The notes under the pieces: model-generated
The model's database searches: none
What the model was told of the DNA's origin: nothing
Seen by the model: the letters and a program-made list of their open reading frames with translations, nothing else
Made by a program: the position numbers and the translations under genes
Assembly: GCA_001870995.2 (NCBI GenBank)
Contig: MLAV02000007.1
Coordinates: 1 to 64,000 of the forward strand
Source: Chitinophaga sp. CB10
GTDB lineage: Bacteria > Bacteroidota > Bacteroidia > Chitinophagales > Chitinophagaceae
Direction: 5' to 3'
Length of the DNA: 64,000 nucleotides
Shown here: one piece after another, positions 7,186-16,257 of the stretch
Numbering within the stretch: position 1 is the stretch's first letter
Layout: every line of letters starts with the position of its first letter

Positions 7186-9366
7186 TTACTTATTACTTTT
7201 TAACGTTCGCAAAAAATGCCTCACCTCATGGAAGCTCCGCAGGTAATAGCGCGCAGCCGAAACCTGGCTACCCACCTTGATCGTATAGGATTCCAGGGGC
7301 AGGTCCTTAAAGATATCCTCGTCCGTTACATCATCGCCCATGGCCATGATGAAATCATAGGAACCTTCCAGCAGCCAGCTGAGCGCAGCTTTGCCCTTGT
7401 TGATCTCCACGTTCTTCACTTCTATGACCATATCCCCGGGCAGGATCTGCAGTCCTTTCTCCTGTGTGTAATACCGGAGAGTGGCCATCAGCTCATTGGC
7501 GCGCAGATCGCCCAGGCCGGCTTCCACCTTGCGGTAGTGCCACACCAGCGAAAAGCTTTTCTCTTCAATGAACGAACCGGGCGTACGGTCCGTCATCATC
7601 TCCATCAGCGGCAATATCTCCTGCTTCCATTTATCGCTGAGCCCCGGCAGCTGGAACCAGTCCCCGTCCTTGGTCTTTTGCCAGGCGCCGTGTTCGGCCA
7701 CGAGGTCTAGCGGCATATGCCCGAACCACTTCCCCAGCGTATCATGATTCCGGCCTGAAATCATGACAATCCGGTTTCCCGGAATGCTGGCCAGCTCCCG
7801 TAACAACTGGTAAAGGTCCGGGTCAGGCGAAGCCTGGTCTATATTGGCCTGGAACCCTACAAGCGTACCGTCGTAATCCAGGAAAATAATGCGTTGCGCT
7901 GCTTTGCGGTACTCCTGTCGTATATACATGGCCGTTTCCGGGCTCACACGGCGGGCCAGCATGTTCTGCTGCATGGTGTTGACTTCCTTCAGCCGGTCCA
8001 TAAACAGTTTCACCCAGTGATGGATATTGAATTTGGACACCACCTGCCGCATGGCTTTCATCCGGCGCTGCTGATCGTCCAGCGGCATATTCACCGCCTC
8101 CATAATGGCCGTCATGATAGCCCCGATGTTGTTGGGGTTGACGATGATGGCGTCAATCAATTCCCGGCTGGCCCCCGCCATCTCGCTGAGGATCAGGACC
8201 CCGTCCTCTTTATTGCGACTGGCAACATATTCCTTGCTGACGAGGTTCATCCCGTCGCGCATGGGCGTCACCAGGCAAATGTCCGCGAAGTTGTACAGGG
8301 CGGAAAGCATATCCATCGGGAAGCTCCGGTAAAAGTACTGCACCGGGTGCCAGCTAAGCGTGCGGAACTTCGCGTTGATATGCCCTACCTTGCGGTCAAT
8401 TTCCTCCCGGAGCTGCTTGTACTGCGGTACCGTATCCCGGGATGGCACAACGATCATATATAATACCACCTTGCCCACGTACTCCGGGTACATTTGCAGC
8501 AGCAGTTCAAAAGCGTGTAGCCGTTGCAGTATGCCTTTGCTGTAATCCAGCCGGTCAATGGAGAGGATCATCTTCTCCGTTTTGAAAGTCTCCCTCAGCT
8601 GCTGGATGTTGGCCAGCACCTGCGGGTCCTGCCCCATTTCGCTGTACTTCTTATCGTCAATACCCATGGGGAAGGTTTCCACCACTATTGCGCGATCGTT
8701 GTAGGTCACCACGTTGGCGGTAGTTTTCGCCGGCAGGAGCCGACTCACCGCCTCAAGGAAATAACGGGTATCGTCGAAGGTATGGAAGCCCATCAGGTCC
8801 GCCCCGAGCATCCCTTCCAGGATTTCGGTACGCCATGGGATGAGCCGGAAGAGTTCAAACGAAGGGAATGGAATGTGCTGGAAGAAGCCAATGGAGATTT
8901 CCGGTAACTCGGCCCGGATCATGCCCGGCAACAGCAGCAGCTGGTAATCCTGCACCCAGATGGTGTCGCCTTGTTCGGCAACGGATAAAACAATATCCCG
9001 GAATTTTTTATTTACCTGGTAATAGGCATCCCAGTAGGTTTGTTCATAGCGGGCATAAACGGACATATAGTGGAAAACTGGCCACAGTGTCTCATTGGAG
9101 AAGCCCTCGTAATAATTATTAATTTCTTCTTCGGTAAGGAATACGGGCATCAGGTTCATCTGCCGGAGCTGGGTGGTAACTTTCTCCTGCTGCCTGCTAT
9201 CGGAGATTTCCTGGCCGGGCCACCCTATCCAAATATTATTTCCTTCCCTGTAAATAGAGCCTAAACCGGTTGCCAGCCCTCCTTCACTCGCCTGCAGGAC
9301 GTAGTCGCCGTCCTGTTCCATGATCTTAACCGGCAATCTGTTCGATACAATAATAGTTTTTCTCAT
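7186..9366 (-). CDS. otsAB: Bifunctional trehalose-6-phosphate synthase/phosphatase
   Basis: The 726-aa protein fuses two enzymes that make trehalose from UDP-glucose and glucose-6-phosphate. Residues 1 to ~465 are a GT20 synthase: 'ASEGGLATGLG', 'WVQDYQLLLLPGM', 'FFQHIPFPS', 'SIDRLDYSKGI' and 'VTPMRDGMNLVSKEY'. Residues ~490-726 are a HAD-type phosphatase with 'FLDYDGTLVGF' (Asp497 and Asp499), 'MISGRN' and the metal-binding 'MGDDVTDEDIF'. No signal or membrane segment is present. With the convergent GH15 enzyme and glucokinase it forms a possible synthesis and turnover loop for trehalose, an osmolyte and stress protectant. Fused OtsA-OtsB proteins are common in Bacteroidota. Confidence 0.93.
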   Translation of the reverse strand: MRKTIIVSNRLPVKIMEQDGDYVLQASEGGLATGLGSIYREGNNIWIGWPGQEISDSRQQEKVTTQLRQMNLMPVFLTEEEINNYYEGFSNETLWPVFHYMSVYARYEQTYWDAYYQVNKKFRDIVLSVAEQGDTIWVQDYQLLLLPGMIRAELPEISIGFFQHIPFPSFELFRLIPWRTEILEGMLGADLMGFHTFDDTRYFLEAVSRLLPAKTTANVVTYNDRAIVVETFPMGIDDKKYSEMGQDPQVLANIQQLRETFKTEKMILSIDRLDYSKGILQRLHAFELLLQMYPEYVGKVVLYMIVVPSRDTVPQYKQLREEIDRKVGHINAKFRTLSWHPVQYFYRSFPMDMLSALYNFADICLVTPMRDGMNLVSKEYVASRNKEDGVLILSEMAGASRELIDAIIVNPNNIGAIMTAIMEAVNMPLDDQQRRMKAMRQVVSKFNIHHWVKLFMDRLKEVNTMQQNMLARRVSPETAMYIRQEYRKAAQRIIFLDYDGTLVGFQANIDQASPDPDLYQLLRELASIPGNRIVMISGRNHDTLGKWFGHMPLDLVAEHGAWQKTKDGDWFQLPGLSDKWKQEILPLMEMMTDRTPGSFIEEKSFSLVWHYRKVEAGLGDLRANELMATLRYYTQEKGLQILPGDMVIEVKNVEINKGKAALSWLLEGSYDFIMAMGDDVTDEDIFKDLPLESYTIKVGSQVSAARYYLRSFHEVRHFLRTLKSNK

Positions 9367-9531
9367 AGTCTTATCATATATCCATTTTCAAAATACGTTC
9401 TCGGGAAACTGCATAAACAGCGCAATAAACGTACCTGCAAAATGGCCTGGCGGCTAAAGACTTCGTTCTTCCTATCATGATCAGCCCTTTTCTTCGCCTG
9501 GCGGCGTCCACTCCATCACCTAAAATAGATC

Positions 9532-10428
9532 TTACTTCTTCCCCAGCGTCATCAGCACCACCCCTCCCACTACAATCGCCGAAGCAATGGCCACCATGGA
9601 GGTAATGCTCTCGTGCCCGATGGCCCATCCCAGGAAGAGCGCGACCACAGGATTAATATAGGCATAGGTAGAAGTAAGCCGCGGCGGCGCATTACGGGCC
9701 AGCCAACTGTAGGAAGTGTACCCCACGAGGCTGCCGATGAATACAAGGTAGCCGTAGGCGAGCCATCCCCGGTGAGTCATCCGCAGGAACGATCCTACCT
9801 GGTCCGTTTCCAATACCAGGCTAACCACCAGTGCGAACGCAGCGCCGGCCAGCATCTGGATGGCGGTACTGGTAATCTGCGCCGGCATGGGCCAGCGTTG
9901 CACCAGTAAGGAACCCACCGCCCAGCAGATATTACCCAGGATGACGATCAGCACCGGCCATAACGGGAACGACTCAACGTGTTGATTCCCAAACGGGTTA
10001 AACAGCAGGAACAAACCGCCGAATCCGACGGCTATCCCCAGCAAGGTAGTTGCGCTGGGTTTTTTCCGGGAGAAGAATGCCCAGTCCAGCACCATAAACC
10101 AGGCAGGCATAGCTGCCACGAGCAGCGCTACCAGTCCGGATGGCATATAATGCACGGCCAGGGCCACCGTCGTATTACCAATGCCTATCAGTAATATCCC
10201 TACGAAAACAGCATTGCCCAGCTGTTGCCTGTTCGGGAGAACTTTCTCCCTCCAGCGGCCTATGGCCAGGAGCAGCAGCCCCGCCAGGAAGAACCGGGCG
10301 CTGGACAGGAAGAAGGCAGGCGTCGTTTCCGTAGCCACTTTCAATCCGAGGTAAGTGGAACCCCATATAATATATACCGCCAACAGGTATATGAAGGTTT
10401 GGGTAGTAACGGGCTTATCGTTGTTCAT
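9532..10428 (-). CDS. EamA-family drug/metabolite exporter
   Basis: The 298-aa protein has about ten hydrophobic helices in two homologous EamA halves: 'YIIWGSTYLGLKV' opens the first, 'ICWAVGSLLVQRW' the second, and 'AYINPVVALFLGWAI' is the typical late motif. This resembles YedA-type members of the DMT superfamily, thought to export amino-acid-like or other small metabolites. The substrate cannot be read from sequence. Its start codon shares one base with the stop of the CGNR regulator upstream (TGATG), so the two are co-translated. The regulator may control this exporter. Confidence 0.85.
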   Translation of the reverse strand: MNNDKPVTTQTFIYLLAVYIIWGSTYLGLKVATETTPAFFLSSARFFLAGLLLLAIGRWREKVLPNRQQLGNAVFVGILLIGIGNTTVALAVHYMPSGLVALLVAAMPAWFMVLDWAFFSRKKPSATTLLGIAVGFGGLFLLFNPFGNQHVESFPLWPVLIVILGNICWAVGSLLVQRWPMPAQITSTAIQMLAGAAFALVVSLVLETDQVGSFLRMTHRGWLAYGYLVFIGSLVGYTSYSWLARNAPPRLTSTYAYINPVVALFLGWAIGHESITSMVAIASAIVVGGVVLMTLGKK

Positions 10429-11045
10429 CAGGGTTTCTTTTTATGACGTTGTTGGAATCGGGTAACCTTATGTACATCGCCGCAGGTACTCATGCTGCAC
10501 CAGCGGCGGGAGCCGTTGCGACTCTTATCCAGGAACAGCCATCCGCAGGACGGGCATTCCTTCACTTGTCCGAGCCGGGGGCCGGACAGCAGTTCCAGCG
10601 CGGAGGCGGCAATACGCCAGTTCACCTGCTCCATGGCCGGCGCGTTGAAATCCGGCCTCACCACCCGCTGCTGCTTATCCCAATCCAGGGAAATGTTCGT
10701 ATAGGCGTCCGAGATATAGACGGTCAACCCCGCCAGATCCCCCGGGTCCGGCTGCCGGTTTTTTGCAATCGTACTGAACACGCGGTATAGCAATTCCCGG
10801 AGCTGAATGCTTTTATCAAACACCTGCGTCGCCTTGGCGGGAAAGTCGCGGGCCATCCTTTCCAGTGCCTGGATACTTTTTGCCGGCATGCCTTTAATGT
10901 GGTCGTACCAGGCAGTCAGGTCCCGGAAACCGCTCAGGTAATCCCCCGGGTCCGGCTTCTTCCGGTTGCTGACGGTATTGCAAAAATCGAGGCAAAGGAT
11001 ACCACCGTCCAACCGGAGGGAAGTGATGGGATGACTGGCACTCAT
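10428..11045 (-). CDS. CGNR zinc-finger / ABATE-domain transcription regulator
   Basis: The 205-aa protein has the N-terminal ABATE (stress-induced regulator) domain (residues ~10-130, 'LDGGILCLDFCNTV') and a C-terminal CGNR zinc finger (~160-200): 'ECPSCGWLFLDKSRNGSRRW', then 'CSMSTCGDVHKVTRF'. The four cysteines that would bind zinc are present. The name-giving CGNR is CGDV here. Members are predicted DNA-binding regulators, usually next to the transporter or enzyme they control. Here the gene overlaps the EamA exporter by one base and is upstream of it in the same transcript. Confidence 0.85.
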   Translation of the reverse strand: MSASHPITSLRLDGGILCLDFCNTVSNRKKPDPGDYLSGFRDLTAWYDHIKGMPAKSIQALERMARDFPAKATQVFDKSIQLRELLYRVFSTIAKNRQPDPGDLAGLTVYISDAYTNISLDWDKQQRVVRPDFNAPAMEQVNWRIAASALELLSGPRLGQVKECPSCGWLFLDKSRNGSRRWCSMSTCGDVHKVTRFQQRHKKKP

Positions 11046-11531
11046 GGCATAACTGTTTGATGATATTGTGAATATACGAAGAAGTTTTAACCAGTAAAAG
11101 TTATTTTACTGGTTAATAAAAAATGAGGTAAAAAACGGGTAAATCCTTAACTGAAACGATAGTTTAAATGGTCAACATCAATCATTTAAAAATCAATAAA
11201 TTAATTTTAATTTTTTTAGGGAGAGATATGCCGTTTTCCCGGGGTAACTCATAGTAAATTCACCACTGGGCGAGATGCGGTATGCCGAAAAAAAAAATGC
11301 ATCCCGGACGGGTAGACCGGAATGCAATATACATATATAAAATTCAATAAAGTTAAAAAATATTTTTATGTGTCGGCGGCCATTTAACAGTTCAATAGTT
11401 TAACTTTTTTAACAATACGAATGGCGTTTCCCTCCTTCTCTTTTGTATCTTTTCGCTCCTGCCATTTGTCGCAAAATTATACGTCACTTTTCAAAAGCCC
11501 GACAAATGACGCCAAATTACACGACACATTG
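11046..11531. other. 486-base gene-free stretch between the CGNR and GT-C genes
   Basis: It is strongly AT-rich with no open frame worth calling. It holds the upstream region of the CGNR gene, the terminator at 11288-11326 and a 3' untranslated stretch of the GT-C gene. Within the latter, TTTGTCGCAAAATTATACG (from 11464) and AAATGACGCCAAATTACACG (from 11505) are degenerate tandem copies, and CATTTGTCG/CGACAAATG form an inverted pair. I see no RNA gene in it. Confidence 0.5.
11288..11326 (-). terminator. Terminator of the GT-C glycosyltransferase transcript
   Basis: TGCATCCCGG (11298-11307) and CCGGAATGCA (11317-11326) pair with one mismatch. On the minus strand the stem is followed by a run of ten T. 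It lies about 205 bases past the GT-C stop. Confidence 0.65.
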
Positions 11532-13175
11532 CTAGGGTTTCACATACACTTCAATCGTCGCATTTGTCGGCCGGCGTGGCGCCAAAAAGGTATCTACCTG
11601 GCGATAATTGTCTTTCAAAACTTGCCGCAATGCAAACGGATAAAAGTTATTCAATAACGGCGCATACTCATAAATGATCAGGTCATAATAATGCGCACGC
11701 ACCTTTTCCTCATACGCTTTCAACTGCCGGTTAAACATCCCTACTCCCAGGTGATGCCATAACGGGATATCCGGCCCCGTTTCCAACTGGTACGGCATCG
11801 CTGCAGCCAGCGGGGTCAACTCTGACATATTCAGCACTTTCAATGCCGCGCCCCGGTCCTGCACCACCGGCAGCTCCAATATCTTTTGTATGCCCTCCAC
11901 CGTGGATGCTGGCATATACATCTTTTTAAACACCGGTATATCGGTAAAGATCCATTGCCCCACCGGCTCATCCACAAAGGAAGTATCCGGCCTGATGATC
12001 ATATAATTATGACGGGACACTACATTCTCCCCCGTAGTACTGTTTTTGGCTACCGCCAGCTGATGGCCGAAAACCCGTTCCACCAGCCTGTCCGCATATT
12101 TCCAGTAACTGCCGGACCACCACAGCAACACCAATAACGTACCCGGCAGTACGAATTGCCAGGTTTCCGTCCGGTACTGCAGCTTGGTACATAACTGATG
12201 GGCAATGAAGGCAAAGCTGAAGGCATGGAAAAAGATATTATTGTCCGGCGGGGTATAACTGGTGATCTGGAAGATGGCCGCTTCCGCCAGTATCCCCAGG
12301 GTGAGCAGGGTAAAAGTAACCTGCTTCCTATCGGTCAGCCATACACGCCAGTCACTAACGCCGGCGACTACACTGAACACCACCAGCGCCAGGTAAGCCT
12401 TAATCCATACCGAGTAGGTCATCACCTCGTTGAAGATATCATAAAGGTCAATCCTTGAGCTATGCGGAGGCTGCCCATGATTAAACCAGTAACTGAAGCC
12501 CGGCTGCAGCGGCAGTATCACCGCCAGGGCAATCCCGAGGTAAGCCCCAAAAAATACCAGCAGGTCCGCCCAACGGCGGGTAATGATGACATTATATAAC
12601 ATGATCGCCAGCGCAATCAGTAATCCCAACGCGCCCCCATCCTGCTTCGTGAAAAAAGACAGGAAGAGGAAAAATGCAGCCACCCCCAAAAATACCCATC
12701 TTGATAACCTGGTATCTATGAATAACCCCTTCAGCAAAAAAGCCAGGCCCGCCAGCTCATATACAATGACCGTATGGTTGTACCAGGGCCAGAAGTTAGA
12801 CAAGCTATAAGAGATGATAAACAACAGGATGCTGATCAGTCGCAGCCCCGGCCTTACCCCCAGCGTTTTCAGTATAGCCGTAAACGATAGTCCTGCTAGG
12901 ATGTTCAGCAACACCTGCGCCTTGACCAGCGTAACCAGCTGAACGCCAAATATTTTCATGAACAGCGCAGGAATTATCCAAAAGCCATAGCCCAGCGGCG
13001 CCCCGAAATCCTTGAAGGGAACCTGCCCCTGCGAAATCCTGTAAGCGCCTTCCCAGGTCAGAAAGATGTTAACTCGATAAGGAAAAGTCATGAACAACGG
13101 GATCAACGCGAAGCCAACAATAAGCAGTACTTCCATCAACGCCCAGCGGCGGGATTCCAGGGATAAATGCGACAT
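11532..13175 (-). CDS. GT-C-fold polyprenyl-phosphate-sugar glycosyltransferase (predicted)
   Basis: The 547-aa protein has about ten to eleven transmembrane helices (residues ~12-350) and a soluble C-terminal domain (~370-547). The first extracytoplasmic loop reads 'TWEGAYRISQGQVPFKDF', with acidic residues where GT-C enzymes (GT39, GT83, GT87 and arabinofuranosyl/mannosyl transferases) carry their catalytic and donor-binding acids. Such enzymes move a sugar from a polyprenyl-phosphate carrier to an acceptor outside the inner membrane. The gene is divergent from a cassette predicted to make polyprenyl-phospho-arabinose, about 100 bases apart, so it is a good candidate user of that donor. Family assignment is from topology and the acidic loop only, and the sugar is inferred from context. 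Confidence 0.6.
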   Translation of the reverse strand: MSHLSLESRRWALMEVLLIVGFALIPLFMTFPYRVNIFLTWEGAYRISQGQVPFKDFGAPLGYGFWIIPALFMKIFGVQLVTLVKAQVLLNILAGLSFTAILKTLGVRPGLRLISILLFIISYSLSNFWPWYNHTVIVYELAGLAFLLKGLFIDTRLSRWVFLGVAAFFLFLSFFTKQDGGALGLLIALAIMLYNVIITRRWADLLVFFGAYLGIALAVILPLQPGFSYWFNHGQPPHSSRIDLYDIFNEVMTYSVWIKAYLALVVFSVVAGVSDWRVWLTDRKQVTFTLLTLGILAEAAIFQITSYTPPDNNIFFHAFSFAFIAHQLCTKLQYRTETWQFVLPGTLLVLLWWSGSYWKYADRLVERVFGHQLAVAKNSTTGENVVSRHNYMIIRPDTSFVDEPVGQWIFTDIPVFKKMYMPASTVEGIQKILELPVVQDRGAALKVLNMSELTPLAAAMPYQLETGPDIPLWHHLGVGMFNRQLKAYEEKVRAHYYDLIIYEYAPLLNNFYPFALRQVLKDNYRQVDTFLAPRRPTNATIEVYVKP

Positions 13176-13226
13176 AGATATACTTTGGGATTCTCTCTAA
13201 TAATCAATTGGTAACAATAACGGGGT

Positions 13227-13234
13227 CAAAAATA
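13227..13234 (-). promoter_or_regulatory. -7 promoter box for the GT-C gene
   Basis: TATTTTTG on the minus strand is a perfect TAnnTTTG box, 51 bases before the start codon. No clear TTTG is seen near -33. Confidence 0.4.
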
Positions 13235-13276
13235 ATAGATAAAATTGTATCTTGGCTCGTCAATATTTGTCCCCCG

Positions 13277-14164
13277 ATGAAATATCTTAAGTTACTGCGC
13301 CCCAAGCACTGGGCTAAAAATGCCTTCTTGTTTATACCGCTGTTCTTTGCCGGTGAGTTATTCAACCTTGGAAAGATTGCCGAACTGATCGTAGCATTCA
13401 TCGCATTTAGTCTTACCGCCAGCAGCATTTACATCATTAACGACTACCAGGACATTGAAGCGGATAAAAAGCATCCCGTGAAATGCAAACGCCCGCTCGC
13501 CTCCGGAGAGGTATCCAAAACCGCGGCGCTGATACTGTTCGGCCTTTGCGTAGTGGTAGGCCTGGGCCTCGCCTACTATGTACGGCAAAAGTTCGCTTTC
13601 GTGGTCGCCATATATTTTGTATTAAACCTCCTCTACTCCTTTGGATTAAAACATATTTCCATCCTGGATATCATTATACTCGCCATTGGTTTCGTTCTCC
13701 GCGTAAAAGCCGGCGGCATCGCCAGCGAAGTGGCTATGTCCGAATGGCTGATGATCATGGTCTTCCTCCTCGCCCTCTTTATGGCAATCGCCAAACGCCG
13801 GGACGACGTACTTATCAAGCTCAGCTCCGGCCAGGAAATGCGCAAGGCCGCCAAAGGCTATAACCTCGATTTCATGAACGTGATGCTGGCGCTGGTTTCC
13901 GCAGTGATCATCGTGGCCTACCTGATGTACACCATGTCGCCCGAAACGCAGATCCGTTTCAATACCTATCGCCTCTATTATACCTCCCTTTTTGTTATTG
14001 GAGGATTATTACGATATTTGCAAATAACCTACGTGGAGAACAACACTGGTTCTCCCACCAAGATCCTATATAAAGACCGTTTTATTCAATTAACCATTTT
14101 CCTGTGGGTCCTGAGTTTTTATGTTTTAATTTATTTACCCACTAACGTTACATTTTTTGAATAA
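13277..14164 (+). CDS. UbiA-family polyprenyl-phosphate phosphoribosyltransferase (DPPR synthase-like)
   Basis: This 295-aa membrane protein has eight to nine helices and the motif 'NDYQDIEADKKHPVKCKRP' (from residue 55). This is the NDxxDxxxDxxHPxKxxRP signature of mycobacterial Rv3806c-type enzymes, which transfer 5-phosphoribose from PRPP to a polyprenyl phosphate. It differs from quinone or heme prenyltransferases. The second loop 'AKRRDDVLIKLSSGQEMRKA' matches the family's KR-rich region. It is the first gene of a coupled operon with DprE1-like, DprE2-like and HAD phosphatase genes. The product would be the ribose precursor of polyprenyl-phospho-arabinose. The start at 13277 (MKYLKLLRPKHWAKN) is chosen because it begins the conserved domain; the frame is open back to 13208. 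Confidence 0.85.
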   Translation: MKYLKLLRPKHWAKNAFLFIPLFFAGELFNLGKIAELIVAFIAFSLTASSIYIINDYQDIEADKKHPVKCKRPLASGEVSKTAALILFGLCVVVGLGLAYYVRQKFAFVVAIYFVLNLLYSFGLKHISILDIIILAIGFVLRVKAGGIASEVAMSEWLMIMVFLLALFMAIAKRRDDVLIKLSSGQEMRKAAKGYNLDFMNVMLALVSAVIIVAYLMYTMSPETQIRFNTYRLYYTSLFVIGGLLRYLQITYVENNTGSPTKILYKDRFIQLTIFLWVLSFYVLIYLPTNVTFFE

Positions 14165-15495
14165 TGCAAAAACGGTTAGCAAATTGGGGCAACTACCCCG
14201 CTATCGCCAGTGAAGAAACGAGCTTTACGCAGGAAGATCAGCTGCGTACCTTTGTGAGCAATCATAAGGATTTGATTGCCCGTGGCAACGGCCGCTGCTA
14301 TGGCGATGCCTCTCTGGGCAAGCATAGCATCTCCATGCTCCGGTACGATAAGATCCTGCAGTTCGACACGGCAAACGGTATCCTGGAAACCCAGGCCGGC
14401 GTTACGCTGGACCAGATCCTCGATATCATCGTGCCCAAAGGATGGTTTCTTCCTATTACCCCAGGCACCAAATTCATTACCGTGGGCGGCGCCGTTGCCT
14501 CCGATGTACACGGGAAGAACCACCACGTGGATGGCGCCTTCTCCAATCATATCATTGATATGGACGTGATCACCGGCGATGGCAATACCATTACCTGTGC
14601 GCCGGACAAAAACCCGGACCTCTTCTGGGCTACCTGCGGCGGTATGGGACTAACGGGAGTGGTTACACGCGTGAAGTTCGACCTCAAAAAAATTGAAACG
14701 GCCTATATCAAACAAACACAGATCAAGGCCAAAAACCTGGAAGACGTCATCCGCCTGTTCGAGGAGTATAAACATTATACCTACTCCATGGCCTGGATCG
14801 ACTGCCTCAAGAAAGGCGACGCCTTCGGCCGCAGCATCCTCATCGTAGGGGAACATGCCAAACCGGAGGAGCTCACCGCCAAACAACGGCAGGCCCCACT
14901 CACGCTGCCGGCTAAACGTAAACTGACGGTACCGTTCAACCTCCCCTCCTTTATACTTAACACCCTGACTGTTAAGATATTCAACTGGCTGTACTACAAT
15001 AAAAATCTCAAACGCGAAATCAATAATGTAGTCCCTTACGAGCCTTTCTTCTACCCCCTGGACGCCATCCTGCACTGGAACCGCGGCTACGGCAAGGCAG
15101 GCTTCGTACAATACCAGTTTGTACTTCCCCTGGAACACAAGGACGGCCTGGTGAAAATCCTGCAACGCATCAGCGATAAAGGCTGGGGTTCTTTCCTCGC
15201 CGTGCTGAAGGTATTCGGCAACCAGGACAGCCTCATTTCCTTCCCCATGGAAGGCTATACCCTGGCGCTGGACTTCCCCGTGCGCAAAGGCCTGTTCGAC
15301 TTTCTCGATGAGCTGGACGAAATAGTGCTGCAGTACGGCGGCCGCCTGTACCTCTCCAAAGATGCGCGCATGAAGCAGGAGGTGTTCTGGAAGAGCTACC
15401 CCAACGCGGAGAAATTTGCCGCCATCGTAAAACAGTATAACCACAACAATACCTTTACCTCGTTACAATCCGAGCGCCTGGCGCTGACGAAATAA
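14164..15495 (+). CDS. dprE1: DprE1-like FAD-dependent polyprenyl-phospho-ribose 2-oxidase
   Basis: The 443-aa protein belongs to the VAO-type FAD oxidases. The FAD domain carries 'ARGNGRCYGDASLG' near residue 40, 'TVGGAVASDVHGKNHH' (His116, Lys118) and 'FWATCGGMGLTG'. The C-terminal substrate domain ends with 'LDFPVRKGLF' and 'GGRLYLSKDARM', Lys399 matching the catalytic Lys418 of Mycobacterium tuberculosis DprE1. The Cys387 that reacts with benzothiazinone drugs there corresponds to Ala368 here ('GYTLALDFP'). It would oxidise C2 of polyprenyl-phospho-ribose, with the next gene completing the epimerisation. Its ATG shares one base with the UbiA stop (TAATG), so translation is coupled. I judge the family by this motif set and the operon; simple sugar-lactone oxidases are the alternative. 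Confidence 0.85.
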   Translation: MQKRLANWGNYPAIASEETSFTQEDQLRTFVSNHKDLIARGNGRCYGDASLGKHSISMLRYDKILQFDTANGILETQAGVTLDQILDIIVPKGWFLPITPGTKFITVGGAVASDVHGKNHHVDGAFSNHIIDMDVITGDGNTITCAPDKNPDLFWATCGGMGLTGVVTRVKFDLKKIETAYIKQTQIKAKNLEDVIRLFEEYKHYTYSMAWIDCLKKGDAFGRSILIVGEHAKPEELTAKQRQAPLTLPAKRKLTVPFNLPSFILNTLTVKIFNWLYYNKNLKREINNVVPYEPFFYPLDAILHWNRGYGKAGFVQYQFVLPLEHKDGLVKILQRISDKGWGSFLAVLKVFGNQDSLISFPMEGYTLALDFPVRKGLFDFLDELDEIVLQYGGRLYLSKDARMKQEVFWKSYPNAEKFAAIVKQYNHNNTFTSLQSERLALTK

Positions 15496-15525
15496 TTACC
15501 TACTAACCAAACACCTCGTACTCCC

Positions 15526-16257
15526 ATGCCATCTGTCTTAATACTGGGTGCGGGTTCCGATATGGCTATGGCCATAGCGCGCGAATACGCCTCCCATCAA
15601 TACGATATTCAACTGGCCGCGCGTAGCGGCAACGCCCTCGTTCCGCTACAGCAGGATCTCCAGATACGTTACAATGTCACCGCCTCTGTACATGATTTCG
15701 ATGCGGCGGCATTTGATTCCCATGCCGCTTTCTTCGCTTCATTGCCTGCCGTGCCGGATATCACCATCTGCGTGTTTGGCTACCTGGGCGACCAGGAAAA
15801 AGCGCAGCGCGACTGGTCGGAAGCGGCCCGCATTATCCATACCAATTACACCGGGGCCGTCAGCATCCTCAACATCGTGGCGGAAGCCTATGCGCAACGG
15901 GGCAGCGGCCTCATTGCCGGCATCAGCTCCGTAGCCGGAGAGCGGGGCCGCATGAGCAATTACATCTACGGCAGCGCCAAAGCAGGCTTCACCGCCTACC
16001 TCAGCGGACTACGGAACCGGCTTTTTCATGCACGCGTACACGTTATATCCATTCAACCGGGTTTCGTCAACACCCGCATGACCCAACACCTCACGCTCCC
16101 GCCGCTGCTCACAGCGCAACCGGAAGCCGTGGCCAAAGCGGTGTACAACGGCATCCGCAAAAAGAAGAACGTCCTCTACGTGAAATGGCATTGGAAATAC
16201 ATCATGCTCATCATCCGGAATATTCCCGAAGGCATCTTTAAAAAGTTGAAACTGTGA
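15526..16257 (+). CDS. dprE2: DprE2-like SDR, polyprenyl-phospho-2-keto-ribose reductase
   Basis: This 243-aa short-chain dehydrogenase has a Rossmann start 'VLILGAGSDMAMAIA', 'SSVAGERGR' with the catalytic Ser, and 'SNYIYGSAKAG' with Tyr148 and Lys152. The SSVAGER...SNxxYGSxKAG stretch is characteristic of DprE2, which reduces the 2-keto intermediate to the arabinose epimer. The C-terminal tail ('YIMLIIRNIPEGIFKKL') is hydrophobic and basic, suggesting membrane association. It follows the DprE1-like gene by 30 bases and overlaps the HAD gene by four bases (GTGA). Partnership with the preceding oxidase is inferred from order and from the known DprE1/DprE2 pairing. Confidence 0.85.
   Translation: MPSVLILGAGSDMAMAIAREYASHQYDIQLAARSGNALVPLQQDLQIRYNVTASVHDFDAAAFDSHAAFFASLPAVPDITICVFGYLGDQEKAQRDWSEAARIIHTNYTGAVSILNIVAEAYAQRGSGLIAGISSVAGERGRMSNYIYGSAKAGFTAYLSGLRNRLFHARVHVISIQPGFVNTRMTQHLTLPPLLTAQPEAVAKAVYNGIRKKKNVLYVKWHWKYIMLIIRNIPEGIFKKLKL

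Noticed and set aside
9367..9531. Small gene between otsAB and the EamA gene
   Set aside because: The only open frame overlaps the EamA gene and has no domain; the stretch appears to be promoter and 3' untranslated sequence.
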